In this document: positions 54,809 through 64,000 of the stretch, piece after piece
Position numbering within the stretch: position 1 is the first letter of the stretch
Layout of the letters: each line of letters opens with the position of its first letter
Assembly: GCF_009671245.1 (NCBI RefSeq)
Contig: NZ_VTFS01000003.1
Location: 124,001 to 188,000 of the forward strand
DNA: 64,000 nt
From: Marinicella rhabdoformis
GTDB lineage: Bacteria > Pseudomonadota > Gammaproteobacteria > Xanthomonadales > Marinicellaceae
Direction of reading: 5' to 3'
Made by a program: the position numbers and the translations under genes
The notes under the pieces: model-generated
Databases searched by the model: none
The model's input: only the letters and a program-made list of their open reading frames with translations
Told to the model about the DNA's origin: nothing

Positions 54809-55924
54809 ATGAATCACACCCAATTTAACCTGATATTGACCCTCTGCTTTTTCATTGTTGTGCTGTTTTTAGCTCCAATTAAAAACTTCGCCTCCCCCGG
54901 TTATGGCCAAATTGAGTTCGAAAAAAGGCGGCTTGAACAACGGCCAAAGTGGCCGCAGACATTGACTGAAGTGAGATCATATCCGAATCAATTTGAATCC
55001 TATTACAAAGACCATTTCGGGTTCAGGCCTGTCTGGGTTAACCAATACAGAAAACTGAAAACTTGGGTGAAAGATCCCGTTGTAGAACAAGTTATATTTG
55101 GTTCAGAGCCTGGTTGGTTATTCTATAATGACAAAGATGGTAATGATGTGATTGGTGATTTCAGAAACATCAAACAATTCTCACCGTCACAACTGAAACA
55201 ATTCGTTAACAACATCAAATCAAAACAAACATGGCTTGCTGACCAAAATATTGAATACTTATTTGTCATAGCACCATCTAAACATTATGTTTATCCAGAG
55301 TACTTACCCAAAAAATACCAGCCCATCAATCAACAAAACCTTAAAACACAACTTGCACAAGCATTAAAAACACACCCTGAAATCAACTTTTTAGATTTAA
55401 CTCAAAACTTGATTGAGGGTAAAAAACAACAACAAATGTTCCTGAAAAACGACACCCATTGGACAGATTTTGCCACCAACTTAGTACAACTCGAAATTGC
55501 CAAAGTATTAGAAAAACTTTTTCCTCAACACATTCACCCCAACCTCAGGCCTTGGACCGATTTCAAGTCAAACGCCCCACATGCTGGTGATTTAGCCATG
55601 ATGAATGGCACCATTGAACAATTTCCAGAAACCAGAAGCTTACCTGAATTCAGTGATTGTGCTGAAACACCTCTACAAAAAAAGGTCAAATACAATGACA
55701 CCTTTGATACCAACTGCAATCATAAAGTTCGTGCTCTGGTATTCCGGGATTCATTTTTCTCAAACCTCCAGCCCTTTATTTCAGAGTATTTAGGATTGAG
55801 TCGCTTTGTGTGGAAACCAATGAAGTTCAAATCTGCTGAAAAACACATAGATGACATTCAGCCGCACATCATTATTGAGGAATGGGTGGATCGGCATTTA
55901 CCTAATTTGAGACCACCAAAGTAG
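54809..55924 (+). CDS. AlgJ/AlgX-like SGNH acetyltransferase
   Basis: 371 residues with an N-terminal signal anchor (about 8-27) and a periplasmic SGNH-like domain. It starts with an RRLEQRPKWP segment and FESYYKDHFGFRPVW. Block residues are FVIAPSKHYVYPEYLP, FLKNDTHWTDFA (Asp-His pair of the catalytic triad) and LVFRDSFFSNLQPFI (Ser nucleophile). Such proteins receive acetyl from the MBOAT partner and place it on a polysaccharide. It is translated directly after the AlgI-like gene. Confidence 0.82.
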   Translation: MNHTQFNLILTLCFFIVVLFLAPIKNFASPGYGQIEFEKRRLEQRPKWPQTLTEVRSYPNQFESYYKDHFGFRPVWVNQYRKLKTWVKDPVVEQVIFGSEPGWLFYNDKDGNDVIGDFRNIKQFSPSQLKQFVNNIKSKQTWLADQNIEYLFVIAPSKHYVYPEYLPKKYQPINQQNLKTQLAQALKTHPEINFLDLTQNLIEGKKQQQMFLKNDTHWTDFATNLVQLEIAKVLEKLFPQHIHPNLRPWTDFKSNAPHAGDLAMMNGTIEQFPETRSLPEFSDCAETPLQKKVKYNDTFDTNCNHKVRALVFRDSFFSNLQPFISEYLGLSRFVWKPMKFKSAEKHIDDIQPHIIIEEWVDRHLPNLRPPK

Positions 55925-55938
55925 GTTGCTCTGACACA

Positions 55939-55967
55939 TTGAGCTTACGAAGCTTATCGTTTATAAT
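55939..55967 (+). promoter_or_regulatory. Sigma-70 promoter of the helical-protein/carboxypeptidase unit
   Basis: TTGAGC (55939-55944), a 17-base spacer and a perfect TATAAT (55962-55967), 28 bases before the start codon at 55995. It separates this unit from the acetylation pair. Confidence 0.65.
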
Positions 55968-55994
55968 CATGACTAATCCAATCAAAGATTAACC

Positions 55995-57059
55995 ATGAAA
56001 TATTATATTTTATTCATTATCCTGTGCTGCGGAAACGTTCATTCCAGTTTGTATTCTGATGATGAAATTGCACAATTTCTGAAGGAACATCAAACACAAA
56101 GCAGTCCATTGGTCACAAGCATATTTACAGACAAGCAACCATTGAAAACTTTGAACAACTGGCTGATTTCGAAAAAACTCAATGACTTAGAAAAAGAGTT
56201 TCAACTGTATGCCTTGCTTAATCAACTGGCCACCACGCCACCGGACAACCACTTCTTACCATTACTTGAAAAACTGAGCTTGCATCAATCAAAAACGTTT
56301 AAAAACCACCCTGAAGGGAAATACCACGGGCATGCACCGATTGAGCTGTTTAATATCAGTGCCAAAGCCAACGGTGTATTGAATATTTGGTCAATGAAAA
56401 ACGCTCAATCACAGGCCAGCAACATAATCAACAACCCATCCAATGTGGTTGAAGCGCTTGAGCAATTACTGAACCATAAAACGGGCCACATCAGACCCGT
56501 TCAATTGGGCATTAAAAATGCCTTTCAAGTAGCGACAAACAATCAACTAAAACATGTGAAACAGGCTTTTTATCGTTCACCACACATTCCCAGTGTTTTG
56601 CACACCACATTAGCTGACCTGGTTGTTGTTTCTGCTGACATTGAATTCGCCACTTGGGCATTGGGCTCTGTTAACAAACAACAAGCAGAACGGACTTATC
56701 GTTTGATCGCCAAAGAATACCCACAACAGCAAAGTATAGATTTATTGACCCGAGACATCGACAGCAAAGCCAACCCCAATTTTATAGTGACTTTGCTGAC
56801 ACCACACATCAACCAAAACAAAGTGGCAGATTACCTATTGGATAAATTAACCAAAGAGTCAACAACTGAAGGGGCGGCTTATGTGCTCTCAAAGAGTAAT
56901 GACCCTTTGCTTTGGAAAAAAATGGAACAAATTCACAACACGACCACGTCTGAAGCCGTTAAGTCAAAAATTCGCTTGAGCTTTAAACACAATCAAAACG
57001 AAGCCGCTCAATTTATATTCAAGCGCATCGAAAAAATGGAGGCCATTCATGAGTTTTAA
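55995..57059 (+). CDS. Secreted helical-repeat protein of unknown function
   Basis: 354 residues with a signal peptide (about 1-17, NVHSS) and an almost entirely alpha-helical mature part, including repeated L-x-x-LL and AxxLL helices that may form HEAT- or TPR-like repeats. No domain is recognised. Its last 11 bases overlap the start of the M14 carboxypeptidase gene, so the two are probably translationally coupled and act in the same compartment. Confidence 0.6.
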   Translation: MKYYILFIILCCGNVHSSLYSDDEIAQFLKEHQTQSSPLVTSIFTDKQPLKTLNNWLISKKLNDLEKEFQLYALLNQLATTPPDNHFLPLLEKLSLHQSKTFKNHPEGKYHGHAPIELFNISAKANGVLNIWSMKNAQSQASNIINNPSNVVEALEQLLNHKTGHIRPVQLGIKNAFQVATNNQLKHVKQAFYRSPHIPSVLHTTLADLVVVSADIEFATWALGSVNKQQAERTYRLIAKEYPQQQSIDLLTRDIDSKANPNFIVTLLTPHINQNKVADYLLDKLTKESTTEGAAYVLSKSNDPLLWKKMEQIHNTTTSEAVKSKIRLSFKHNQNEAAQFIFKRIEKMEAIHEF

Positions 57060-59667
57060 ATATAAACAATCCCTGATAGCTGCACTTTTGGTTTCATCTG
57101 CTGGTTTAGGGCACACACAACAAATCACCCACTGGACTGAACAGAATGGTACGCTTGGTCTGGGCTACCCTGTTCCTGTTCCAGTTGACACACCTGAGCC
57201 ATTTGACGGGTTCAGAACTTATGATGGCTTGCACAGCAAACACATGCAAATCACAGATGAAAACCCTCATGTCACTGCACATGTTATTGGCCAAACCATT
57301 GATGGAAGAGACATATGGGCCTATCGATTAAGCGATGAAAACCAACTGACGCAATATGGTGTGCCCGAAGGTGGCATGTTAATGAATGCAGGCATACATG
57401 CACGTGAATGGCAGTCACCAGAAACGGCCACGGGTGTTATGGAGTTACTTCATGACAACAGAAATGATGAATCAATTCACCAATTTTTATTAGAGAACAC
57501 ACAAATAGTCATCATACCTGTTAATAATATAGATGGATTTTTACAAACCCAGCGTTACCCAACCAGCAACTACTATTCCAACCAAGGTGGACCTCGTGAT
57601 GGGCGCATGCGGCGCAAAAACATGCGCAATGTAGATGAAGTGCTAACAACCCGGTCAGATCATTTGTTTGGCATAGATCTGAACAGAAATAACGACCCAT
57701 ATTGGGCCTTTACTGAAAACTCCAATAACCCACGGTCATCAGGCGATCCCACATCTATTGTTCACCGTGGCATTGAGGCCTTTTCTGAGCCCGAATCCAT
57801 TGCTCGCAGAGACTCAGTCAATTTATTAGACCCTGATCACTTAAGAGTGTACACAGATGTCCATTCTTTTTCTTTGGTCCATTTTTCAACCTTGACTTTC
57901 AACCAAAACAGAAACATTTTACAAGGTCGACTGTTGTCTGACTTTACAAGCTACCACAAGGAAATGCCCGGCAATAAAAACTATGTCAACGTCCCTTCTG
58001 CGCCTGGTGGTGGCATTGGTGCCACCGATGAATACTTTGGCTATACTTATGAAGTACCTTCTTGGACATTAGAAATTGAACCAAGTAATGGTGGCGTTGA
58101 CTACGGTGGATTTGGTAATGACGGGCATGATGGTTTTATTCTTCCAGAGTCGGAAATCAGAAGGGTGAGAGAAAATTTAGCCAAAACATTTGTGGCCACT
58201 TGGTATGGGCAAGCGGGCCCTCCTTCAGCAGTTCAAATGCGTTTGATTGACCCTGAAATTGATGCCGTTGTTTATGATGCAGAGTGGGACACTATTGATC
58301 AAAATACGCGCGACTTATTTGAAAATCGAATTGACCGCATAAAACCTGGTAAAAAATACCAAATGCTATTGCGTTTTGATAAACCCATGCGTATCCGAAA
58401 TGCCGAAGGTGAAGCCAGCGGTTTAACTGGAATAAACTTAAGAATCGACCCAGTTATCCAAGCACAAATAAATGGCCAACCCGTAACGCTTAATTTTGAA
58501 AATGGGGAGTGGCTCAATCAAAAGACAAACACATGGAAGAGCTATGGTTTGTATAAAGACGATACCTTTGTCACTGATGTAACCATTGATGAAAACTTAT
58601 CATACACACAAGGAGATGAACTGACTTGGCGTTTTGTAGTTACCGACCTTTTAAATCAAGTCAATGATGGGAATCCTGCGACTGTGGTTACTTGGTCAGA
58701 CGGTCAATGGCAAAATTATGAAAGCACAGATGGCAGTTTAGGCATCAACGGTGGGTTTGATAACACTTTATCTGTAAGACTGGGCAGCCAATCAATCAAC
58801 GACGTACCAGCCCGAGTCGCCGCAACCGGACTCTACTATGCACCTGATCGCGCTGGTGAAGGCATCAGCTTAGAAGTATTGGATTCTGAAAATTTTTGGA
58901 TGACTTTCTATAGTTTCAATGAACATGGTCAACAAGACTGGTTCACTGGTCAAAACAATTATTCAGGCAACCTATTAAAAACCCCGCTTACTGCTGTTTC
59001 AGGCGGTATATTCGGCCCGGACTTTAATCCAGACAACATCAGTCTACAAAACAAAGGCGAAATAGAAATGGTGTTCAGTGGTGGCGTCAGTTTGGCTCAA
59101 CCCATTGGATTACAGTATTGGTACCGTAATGCTGCCGTTAAATTCACCTATCCAGATGGTTCAAAATTCCGCACCACTTGGGATCCCTTGAGTGTTGCGG
59201 CAGGATTTTACAGTGATTTATTTATGGACGGTATTGGCTCAGTCCTGTTGCCTCCTGTGGCTCCCAACCAACCACCATCGTATACTGGCTCTTGGTATAA
59301 TGCAGATCGTGCGGGCGTGGGCTATCACATCCAAATCCTTGAAGACAACCGAGCTGCTTTGCTGTGGTACAGCTTCAGTCCAGAGGGTGATAAAAAGTGG
59401 TTTGTAGACATGCAAGGTGAAATTACAGACACTGACTCTGGAGTGACTCTTAACTTCAATAACATTTCAACCGCTAGTGGCACCATGTTTGGTGCAAACT
59501 TCAACCCAAATGACGTAGTCATAGAACCATGGGGTAGTGCAGAATTTAAACTGTCTTGCTTTGAAGGCAGCATGACCTATCAAAGTACAGACAACGCCTA
59601 TGGCACTGGTGGCTATGATATTGAACCCCTGACGCGACCTGCCGGCAATATGTTTGGCTGTAACTAA
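57049..59667 (+). CDS. Secreted M14 zinc carboxypeptidase with duplicated C-terminal Trp/Tyr-rich domain
   Basis: 872 residues, signal peptide about 1-23 (GLGHTQ). The M14 domain (about 60-390) has the zinc motif H-x-x-E in [11 protein letters not shown], substrate Arg/Asn ([11 protein letters not shown]), the third ligand His in YTDVHSFS and the catalytic Glu in [10 protein letters not shown]. After a beta linker come two copies of a roughly 130-residue domain, each with (G)xWYxxDRAGxG, WxxFYSFxxxG-type WY strands and FGxxFNPxD (about 585-700 and 745-860). It would trim peptides outside the cell; the repeats may bind surfaces or polymers. It is tail-to-tail with the yyaL-like gene, overlapping by four bases. 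Confidence 0.85.
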   Translation: MSFKYKQSLIAALLVSSAGLGHTQQITHWTEQNGTLGLGYPVPVPVDTPEPFDGFRTYDGLHSKHMQITDENPHVTAHVIGQTIDGRDIWAYRLSDENQLTQYGVPEGGMLMNAGIHAREWQSPETATGVMELLHDNRNDESIHQFLLENTQIVIIPVNNIDGFLQTQRYPTSNYYSNQGGPRDGRMRRKNMRNVDEVLTTRSDHLFGIDLNRNNDPYWAFTENSNNPRSSGDPTSIVHRGIEAFSEPESIARRDSVNLLDPDHLRVYTDVHSFSLVHFSTLTFNQNRNILQGRLLSDFTSYHKEMPGNKNYVNVPSAPGGGIGATDEYFGYTYEVPSWTLEIEPSNGGVDYGGFGNDGHDGFILPESEIRRVRENLAKTFVATWYGQAGPPSAVQMRLIDPEIDAVVYDAEWDTIDQNTRDLFENRIDRIKPGKKYQMLLRFDKPMRIRNAEGEASGLTGINLRIDPVIQAQINGQPVTLNFENGEWLNQKTNTWKSYGLYKDDTFVTDVTIDENLSYTQGDELTWRFVVTDLLNQVNDGNPATVVTWSDGQWQNYESTDGSLGINGGFDNTLSVRLGSQSINDVPARVAATGLYYAPDRAGEGISLEVLDSENFWMTFYSFNEHGQQDWFTGQNNYSGNLLKTPLTAVSGGIFGPDFNPDNISLQNKGEIEMVFSGGVSLAQPIGLQYWYRNAAVKFTYPDGSKFRTTWDPLSVAAGFYSDLFMDGIGSVLLPPVAPNQPPSYTGSWYNADRAGVGYHIQILEDNRAALLWYSFSPEGDKKWFVDMQGEITDTDSGVTLNFNNISTASGTMFGANFNPNDVVIEPWGSAEFKLSCFEGSMTYQSTDNAYGTGGYDIEPLTRPAGNMFGCN

Positions 59668-61817
59668 TACAAATAAAGCTTTAGGCTTTGCGGCGGCAAA
59701 CACTGTTTGTCGTCGCACAATTGCCAAGACAACAGCAAAGGCTGCCGCTTTAAAGTCGGACTGACAATAAAACAATTTTTGTCCCTAGAATACGGTGATA
59801 TAACCGCTTCACCATTACACAGCTGTACACCTTGTAAGGTCCAGGGCATTAGAGATTCAATGGACACTTTCCAACTATTCTCAACATTTATTAGCGTTAT
59901 TTTAATGCCCTCTTTATTGATCTTTTTTTGCCCAATTGTGTGACTTTTAGACTGCAAATAGGCAGTTAACAATCCAGCATGTGCCGTATTTTGCTGTGCA
60001 ATAGATGCCACATGACCTGCTAAAATTTGATTAAACCATTGTGTGTGGTTTTGATCTGATAGACTGATTACTTGTAACATTTTGGCCGTTGCCGAAACCG
60101 TGGCACCATCTTTGGCATTCACTACCTGAGGTTGCCAAGCATGCATTGTCTCAGCATTGCCTGTGGCTTCAGACTGGTATAAAACGCCTAGATACCAAAA
60201 TTTTTCTTTAATTAAAGACAGCAACAACTCAGCATCTTCATCATAAGCCCGCGGTGATTCATCAGCAACTGCATCATGCAACGCCAAAGCCGCTGCTGCT
60301 AAATTACTGTAATCACTCAACACTGATTGAGTGCTGTTACGCTGTCCAGACTGTGAGACACGCCTCAGCTGGCCTTCGTGCCAATGTAAATTCCACAAAT
60401 GATCATAGGCACTTTGAGCCAAACTGATAAAACCGACATCCTTCAATAAAACCCCAGCACGAGCCAAGGCTTCTATCATCATGCCATTCCAAGAAACAAT
60501 CACTTTGTCATCAGTCAAAGGCCGAGCTTTACTTGCTCTGGCAGCAATCAATTTATTTTTAATACTTGGAAATTGATCTTCGAAAACCTCTAAATCACGT
60601 TGAAAAAGTACATTTTGACCTTCAAAATTACCACCAGGAAAAACGGCAAAATGAGTACTTAACCAAGCAAATTCAGTTTCAGTCAAAACGCCTTTCAGTT
60701 CATGCCAAGACCACACATAATAGGCGCCTTCGACCAATTCACCTCGGTCATTTAAACTGTCTGCATCCAAGGCCGAATAAAACAAACCTTGCGCACTCAA
60801 CATTTCAGTGCTGACAAATGCCACTATTTGCCTCGCCGTTTCTGCAAAGCTCGCCTCATCAAACACCACTGCTGCTTGGGCATATAATTGAAGCAGCTGG
60901 GCTTGGTTATAAAGCATTTTTTCAAAATGCGGCACCAACCAATCTTCATCGACACAATAACGATGAAAACCACCCGCCAAATGGTCATGAATGCCACCTT
61001 GTTGCATTTTTTTCAATGTCAGCTTCAATGCAACCGCTACGTCTTCATCACAGCTGTCCACATATTGGTACATAAGAAATTGGAGCCAAGCTTCTTGAGG
61101 AAACTTGGGCGCACCACCAAAACCACCGTTTTGACCATCATGCATGTTTAATAATTCGGCACACAACTGCTCAGACGCTTGGTTCAGCCAATCTATAGAA
61201 ACTTGTGATTCAGACACACCAACAGACAAGTAACGCTTCACGGTCTTTTTGACTCGCTGACCTTGTGCTGTTAATTTTTCTTGTTGCTCATTCCATAAGC
61301 TTTTGATTTGTTGTATTAAATCCAAAAATCGGGGTTGTGGAAAATAAGTGCCGGCCATGAATGGCTCGGCATCAGGTGTCAAAAATGATGACATCGGCCA
61401 ACCACCTTGCCCTGCAATCAGCTGTAAAGCCGTCATGTAAAAATCATCGACCACCGGATGCTGTTCTCGATCGACCTTGATGCAAATAAAATGTTGATTC
61501 AAAAATTCAGCCACGGCCAAATCTTCAAAACTTTCATGTTCCATCACATGACACCAGTGACAAGTGGCGTAACCTATGGATAAGAATATCGGTTTATTTT
61601 CTGCCTTGGCACGGTCAAATGCAGCTTCATCCCATGCCATCCAATCAACAGGATTGTGTGCATGCTGGAGTAAATAAGGTGAAGACTCTTTGATCAATTC
61701 ATTAATGAACTTCGGCTTACCACCTTCATGTAAATGTCGCGTTCTGACGTCATACTGCGCTTTTTTGTCTTGAAACAGCTGCCAAAGTACTTTTTTCGAT
61801 GAATCAACCACTGTCAC
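59664..61817 (-). CDS. YyaL/DUF255 thioredoxin-domain protein (SSP411 family)
   Basis: 717 residues, GTG start overlapping the hemF stop (GTGA). The N-terminal thioredoxin-like domain has [18 protein letters not shown] and [12 protein letters not shown]. The C-terminal half is an alpha/alpha-toroid with [50 protein letters not shown] and [15 protein letters not shown]. Widespread from bacteria to man (spermatogenesis-associated protein 20), with a redox or N-acylglucosamine epimerase-like fold and no firm function. Last gene of the rnd operon. Confidence 0.9.
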   Translation of the reverse strand: MTVVDSSKKVLWQLFQDKKAQYDVRTRHLHEGGKPKFINELIKESSPYLLQHAHNPVDWMAWDEAAFDRAKAENKPIFLSIGYATCHWCHVMEHESFEDLAVAEFLNQHFICIKVDREQHPVVDDFYMTALQLIAGQGGWPMSSFLTPDAEPFMAGTYFPQPRFLDLIQQIKSLWNEQQEKLTAQGQRVKKTVKRYLSVGVSESQVSIDWLNQASEQLCAELLNMHDGQNGGFGGAPKFPQEAWLQFLMYQYVDSCDEDVAVALKLTLKKMQQGGIHDHLAGGFHRYCVDEDWLVPHFEKMLYNQAQLLQLYAQAAVVFDEASFAETARQIVAFVSTEMLSAQGLFYSALDADSLNDRGELVEGAYYVWSWHELKGVLTETEFAWLSTHFAVFPGGNFEGQNVLFQRDLEVFEDQFPSIKNKLIAARASKARPLTDDKVIVSWNGMMIEALARAGVLLKDVGFISLAQSAYDHLWNLHWHEGQLRRVSQSGQRNSTQSVLSDYSNLAAAALALHDAVADESPRAYDEDAELLLSLIKEKFWYLGVLYQSEATGNAETMHAWQPQVVNAKDGATVSATAKMLQVISLSDQNHTQWFNQILAGHVASIAQQNTAHAGLLTAYLQSKSHTIGQKKINKEGIKITLINVENSWKVSIESLMPWTLQGVQLCNGEAVISPYSRDKNCFIVSPTLKRQPLLLSWQLCDDKQCLPPQSLKLYLY

Positions 61818-62731
61818 TTATTGAGGCCCAGCCAATCATGTGGCTTGAGGTAATCATACAGTTTGGCTTCTTGAGTGCCCGCTTCGGGTTGGTAGTTGTA
61901 ACGGTATGAAACCTCAGGTGGCAATGACATCAAAATCGATTCAGTGCGCCCACCTGACTGTAAGCCAAACAAAGTACCACGGTCATACACCAAGTTAAAT
62001 TCAACATAACGGCCACGGCGGTATTTTTGAAAGTCTTTGTGTTCATTATCAAATATACTGCCCTTGTGCCTTTTAACTATGGGAACATAGGCTTCACAAT
62101 AAGCTTGACCAATCGCTTGAATAAACGCAAAGCTTTTATCAAAACCCCATTCATTCAAGTCATCAAAAAACAAACCACCCACACCGCGTGTCTCGTCCCT
62201 GTGTTTGAGGTAGAAATAATCATCACACCACGCTTTGAATTTACTATAGACATCATCACCAAAAGGCTTACACGCATCATAAGCCACTTGGTGCCAATGT
62301 CTGATGTCATCATCAAAAGGATAGTAAGGCGTTAAATCAAAACCACCTCCAAACCACCAATGGCTTTTTTCATCACCTTTAGGAACCGTTCTGAACACCC
62401 GGACATTGGCATGGGATGTTGGTATGAACGGGTTATCAGGGTGAACCACCAATGACACACCCGAAGCTTCAAAACCTTGTCCAATCATTTCAGGCCGTTT
62501 GGCCGTTGCGGCTGCCGGCAGCGCATCACCTTTAACATGTGAAAAATTCACACCTGCTTGTTCAAAAACTTCACCATTAAGCACCCTGGTTCGGCCGCCA
62601 CCGCCATTGCTGTGTTGCCAAGCATCTTCTTGGAAGGATTTTTTATATTCTATGGATGCCAGTTGTTGGCAAATGTCATCTTGTAGTGACTTCAAAAAAG
62701 TCACCACTTGGTCAAATTGTTGCTGGTTCAT
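61814..62731 (-). CDS. hemF: Oxygen-dependent coproporphyrinogen III oxidase
   Basis: 305 residues, the family length. Blocks: [102 protein letters not shown]. It converts coproporphyrinogen III to protoporphyrinogen IX in heme synthesis, using oxygen. Located between a hotdog thioesterase (20-base gap) and the yyaL-like gene (4-base overlap). Confidence 0.97.
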   Translation of the reverse strand: MNQQQFDQVVTFLKSLQDDICQQLASIEYKKSFQEDAWQHSNGGGGRTRVLNGEVFEQAGVNFSHVKGDALPAAATAKRPEMIGQGFEASGVSLVVHPDNPFIPTSHANVRVFRTVPKGDEKSHWWFGGGFDLTPYYPFDDDIRHWHQVAYDACKPFGDDVYSKFKAWCDDYFYLKHRDETRGVGGLFFDDLNEWGFDKSFAFIQAIGQAYCEAYVPIVKRHKGSIFDNEHKDFQKYRRGRYVEFNLVYDRGTLFGLQSGGRTESILMSLPPEVSYRYNYQPEAGTQEAKLYDYLKPHDWLGLNK

Positions 62732-62751
62732 GGCTTATCAGATACTAAACG

Positions 62752-63201
62752 TCAATCTAAAGCACAATTATAACCGTTCACATCAACTAATTTATTTTTA
62801 GAGCGCACAAAGATACCATTTCCACGACCTATTTCTTTGTCATGTTCGTTATACACCACGGCTTCAGCTATTATTTGGCTGCGATTTTTGTTCACCACAC
62901 GACCTTTAGCAATCATTTTTCCGGTTGAAACAGGCCGAGTCAGGTAGGTTGTAAACGAAGTTGTGAGGACGAAATAATCAGGTTCGATTGAATTGGCAGC
63001 AAAAAATGCCGCATCATCGAGCATTTTAAAATACACAGACCCGTGAACGGCACCACCGGCATGATGGTATTGTTCAGTCAGTTCAATGCTGATATCGGCC
63101 CTTCCCTCATTGACGCTCAAATTTGGCATAAACAAAGCATTAAAAGGAGCAGCTTGGTACATGCTTTCTAAACAACGATAATGCACTTCCTTTGCCTTCA
63201 T
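62752..63201 (-). CDS. PaaI-type hotdog thioesterase
   Basis: 149 residues. The hotdog core reads YHHAGGAVHGSVYFKMLDDAAFFAANS, with the catalytic HG-x-V/H-x-x-D region, then TTSFTTYLTRPVSTGKMIAKGRVVNKNRSQIIAEAVVYNEH. It hydrolyses acyl-CoA or similar thioesters; the chain is unknown. The ATG overlaps the rnd stop by four bases (ATGA), so the two are coupled. Confidence 0.85.
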   Translation of the reverse strand: MKAKEVHYRCLESMYQAAPFNALFMPNLSVNEGRADISIELTEQYHHAGGAVHGSVYFKMLDDAAFFAANSIEPDYFVLTTSFTTYLTRPVSTGKMIAKGRVVNKNRSQIIAEAVVYNEHDKEIGRGNGIFVRSKNKLVDVNGYNCALD

Positions 63202-64000
63202 TGGATGGCTCGCCAGGTGGCCAAATCATTTAAAGTTTTGTTTTCAAATGCCAAACGCTTCAGTCCAGCAACATTAACGACTAATGCCGGTTCAATGCCC
63301 AAAGATTCGCAATGTTGGTTCAAGGTGTTTTTCATTTGTGTTAAAGCTTCACCCTGTTGACTTTTAAGCTTTACCATCACCGGCAATGCCGCTTCTTCTA
63401 TGTCCTGCGCACCTTTTAAAAGTTTCAGTAAATGGTCTGCATGTATTCTCAACATATTGGGGTGTAAGCCCAATTGAAACATATCCTGTTTGCTTTTCAC
63501 CTTGACAGCCATGTCTGACAACTGTTGTGGATTGAGAATCCAATTTCTGGGTTTGTTTCTATCTACTGCCTGTTGCTCACGCCACCCTAACAAAGCCCAA
63601 AGTTTCTTTTGTGCAGCAATTGGCAGCCTTTGTGACTTAACCATTTTTTGAAACACTTTTTCTGCATGCAAATCAACAGTGACATTTGCCAACTGTTGTG
63701 ACATCAACTCATCAAACAAGGGCCGCGTACTTTTGGATTCCATTTTAGCCTCCAAAAGACCTTTCAATTCAGGCAAGTAAGCAATGTCCTCTATCGCATA
63801 ATCAATTTGAGCATCTGTTAATGGCCGTTTCAACCAATCTGAACGGCTTTCAGCCTTTGACAATTCAATTCCAAGTAAATCTTTTACTAAGTTTTGATAT
63901 GAGTAATGCAATCCAAACCCACTTGCAGCAGCAGCCACCTGCGTATCAAACAAGGCATCAGGTAAGCTACCTGTTAATTGGTGCCATAAATACAAATCCT
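63198..64000 (-). CDS. rnd: Ribonuclease D, 3' part
   Basis: The gene continues beyond the right edge. The reading frame is open to position 64000, and the TTG at 63995 is an internal Leu codon (RNase D reads ...LYLWHQL...). The visible 267 residues hold the end of the DEDDy exonuclease domain: LFDTQVAAA, SYQNLVKDLLGIELSKAESRSDWLKRPL and the Tyr/Asp of YAIEDIAYLPEL. An HRDC domain with KKLWALLGWREQQAVDRNKPRNWIL follows. RNase D trims tRNA 3' ends. It leads the rnd-thioesterase-hemF-yyaL operon. Confidence 0.93.
   Translation of the reverse strand, partial: DLYLWHQLTGSLPDALFDTQVAAAASGFGLHYSYQNLVKDLLGIELSKAESRSDWLKRPLTDAQIDYAIEDIAYLPELKGLLEAKMESKSTRPLFDELMSQQLANVTVDLHAEKVFQKMVKSQRLPIAAQKKLWALLGWREQQAVDRNKPRNWILNPQQLSDMAVKVKSKQDMFQLGLHPNMLRIHADHLLKLLKGAQDIEEAALPVMVKLKSQQGEALTQMKNTLNQHCESLGIEPALVVNVAGLKRLAFENKTLNDLATWRAIQ

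Noticed and set aside
63995-64000. TTG at 63995 as the start of the rnd-like gene
   Set aside because: The upstream codon is open to the window edge and the sequence enters in the middle of the conserved exonuclease domain; the TTG encodes an internal Leu.

Overview
The window is a chromosomal segment of an AT-rich gammaproteobacterium. Housekeeping genes place it there: prfB-lysS with the classical RF2 frameshift, dksA, parC, hemF, rnd, phoB, ppnN, alaA, rarD and sodB. Several secreted proteins carry a C-terminal I-F-x-N-x-F-E tail or Trp/Tyr-rich C-terminal repeats. I associate these with Marinicella/Xanthomonadales-like marine bacteria, but that placement rests on memory and is only an inference. 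There is no rRNA or tRNA gene, no CRISPR array and no recognisable prophage.

Layout. 1-5.4 kb: end of an M49-type zinc peptidase, a two-gene membrane operon of unknown role, a tail-anchored FHA-like protein and ppnN. 5.7-10.5 kb: a translation/stringent-response operon on the minus strand (dksA-prfB-lysS-PilZ protein-LysE/RhtB exporter), flanked by a DUF3301 protein and yidD. 10.7-18.4 kb: small conserved single genes (CBM9/DUF5916 outer-membrane protein, alpha/beta hydrolase, rarD, DUF2237, ATP-grasp, lipoprotein, YciI, DUF2196-GST-DUF1244). 18.6-30.3 kb: a secreted TolB-like/amidohydrolase protein, an EamA transporter, a cupredoxin behind a Fur-box-like palindrome, a large secreted ExeM/NucH-type nuclease, a 2OG-Fe(II) oxygenase and a YcaQ-type DNA glycosylase.

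30.4-35.7 kb is the accessory part. A DUF2891 protein is coupled to alaA. Immediately at the alaA stop codon, on the opposite strand, sit two genes each followed by a sequence with attC architecture. This is a small integron-cassette array with no integrase in the window. Next to it lies about 0.9 kb of non-coding DNA with a MITE-like element (16-bp terminal inverted repeats), REP-like hairpins and a 12-bp tandem repeat.

35.7-47.1 kb: SulP transporter, class I PPK2 polyphosphate kinase with a small lysine-rich partner, a PhoB-like regulator, and an adaptor plus two RND pumps. 47.3-51.1 kb: an oxidative-stress neighbourhood (sodB, a sigma/anti-sigma pair, 2-Cys peroxiredoxin) and a secreted esterase. 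51.1-64 kb: parC; an AlgI/AlgJ-like O-acetylation pair; a secreted helical protein coupled to a large M14 carboxypeptidase; and an rnd-thioesterase-hemF-yyaL operon running off the right edge.

No large unknown multi-gene system is obvious. The most unusual observations are the cassette array at alaA with its DJ-1-like protein lacking the catalytic cysteine, the shared C-terminal tail, the Fur-box cupredoxin and the sigma factor with a hydrophobic tail.
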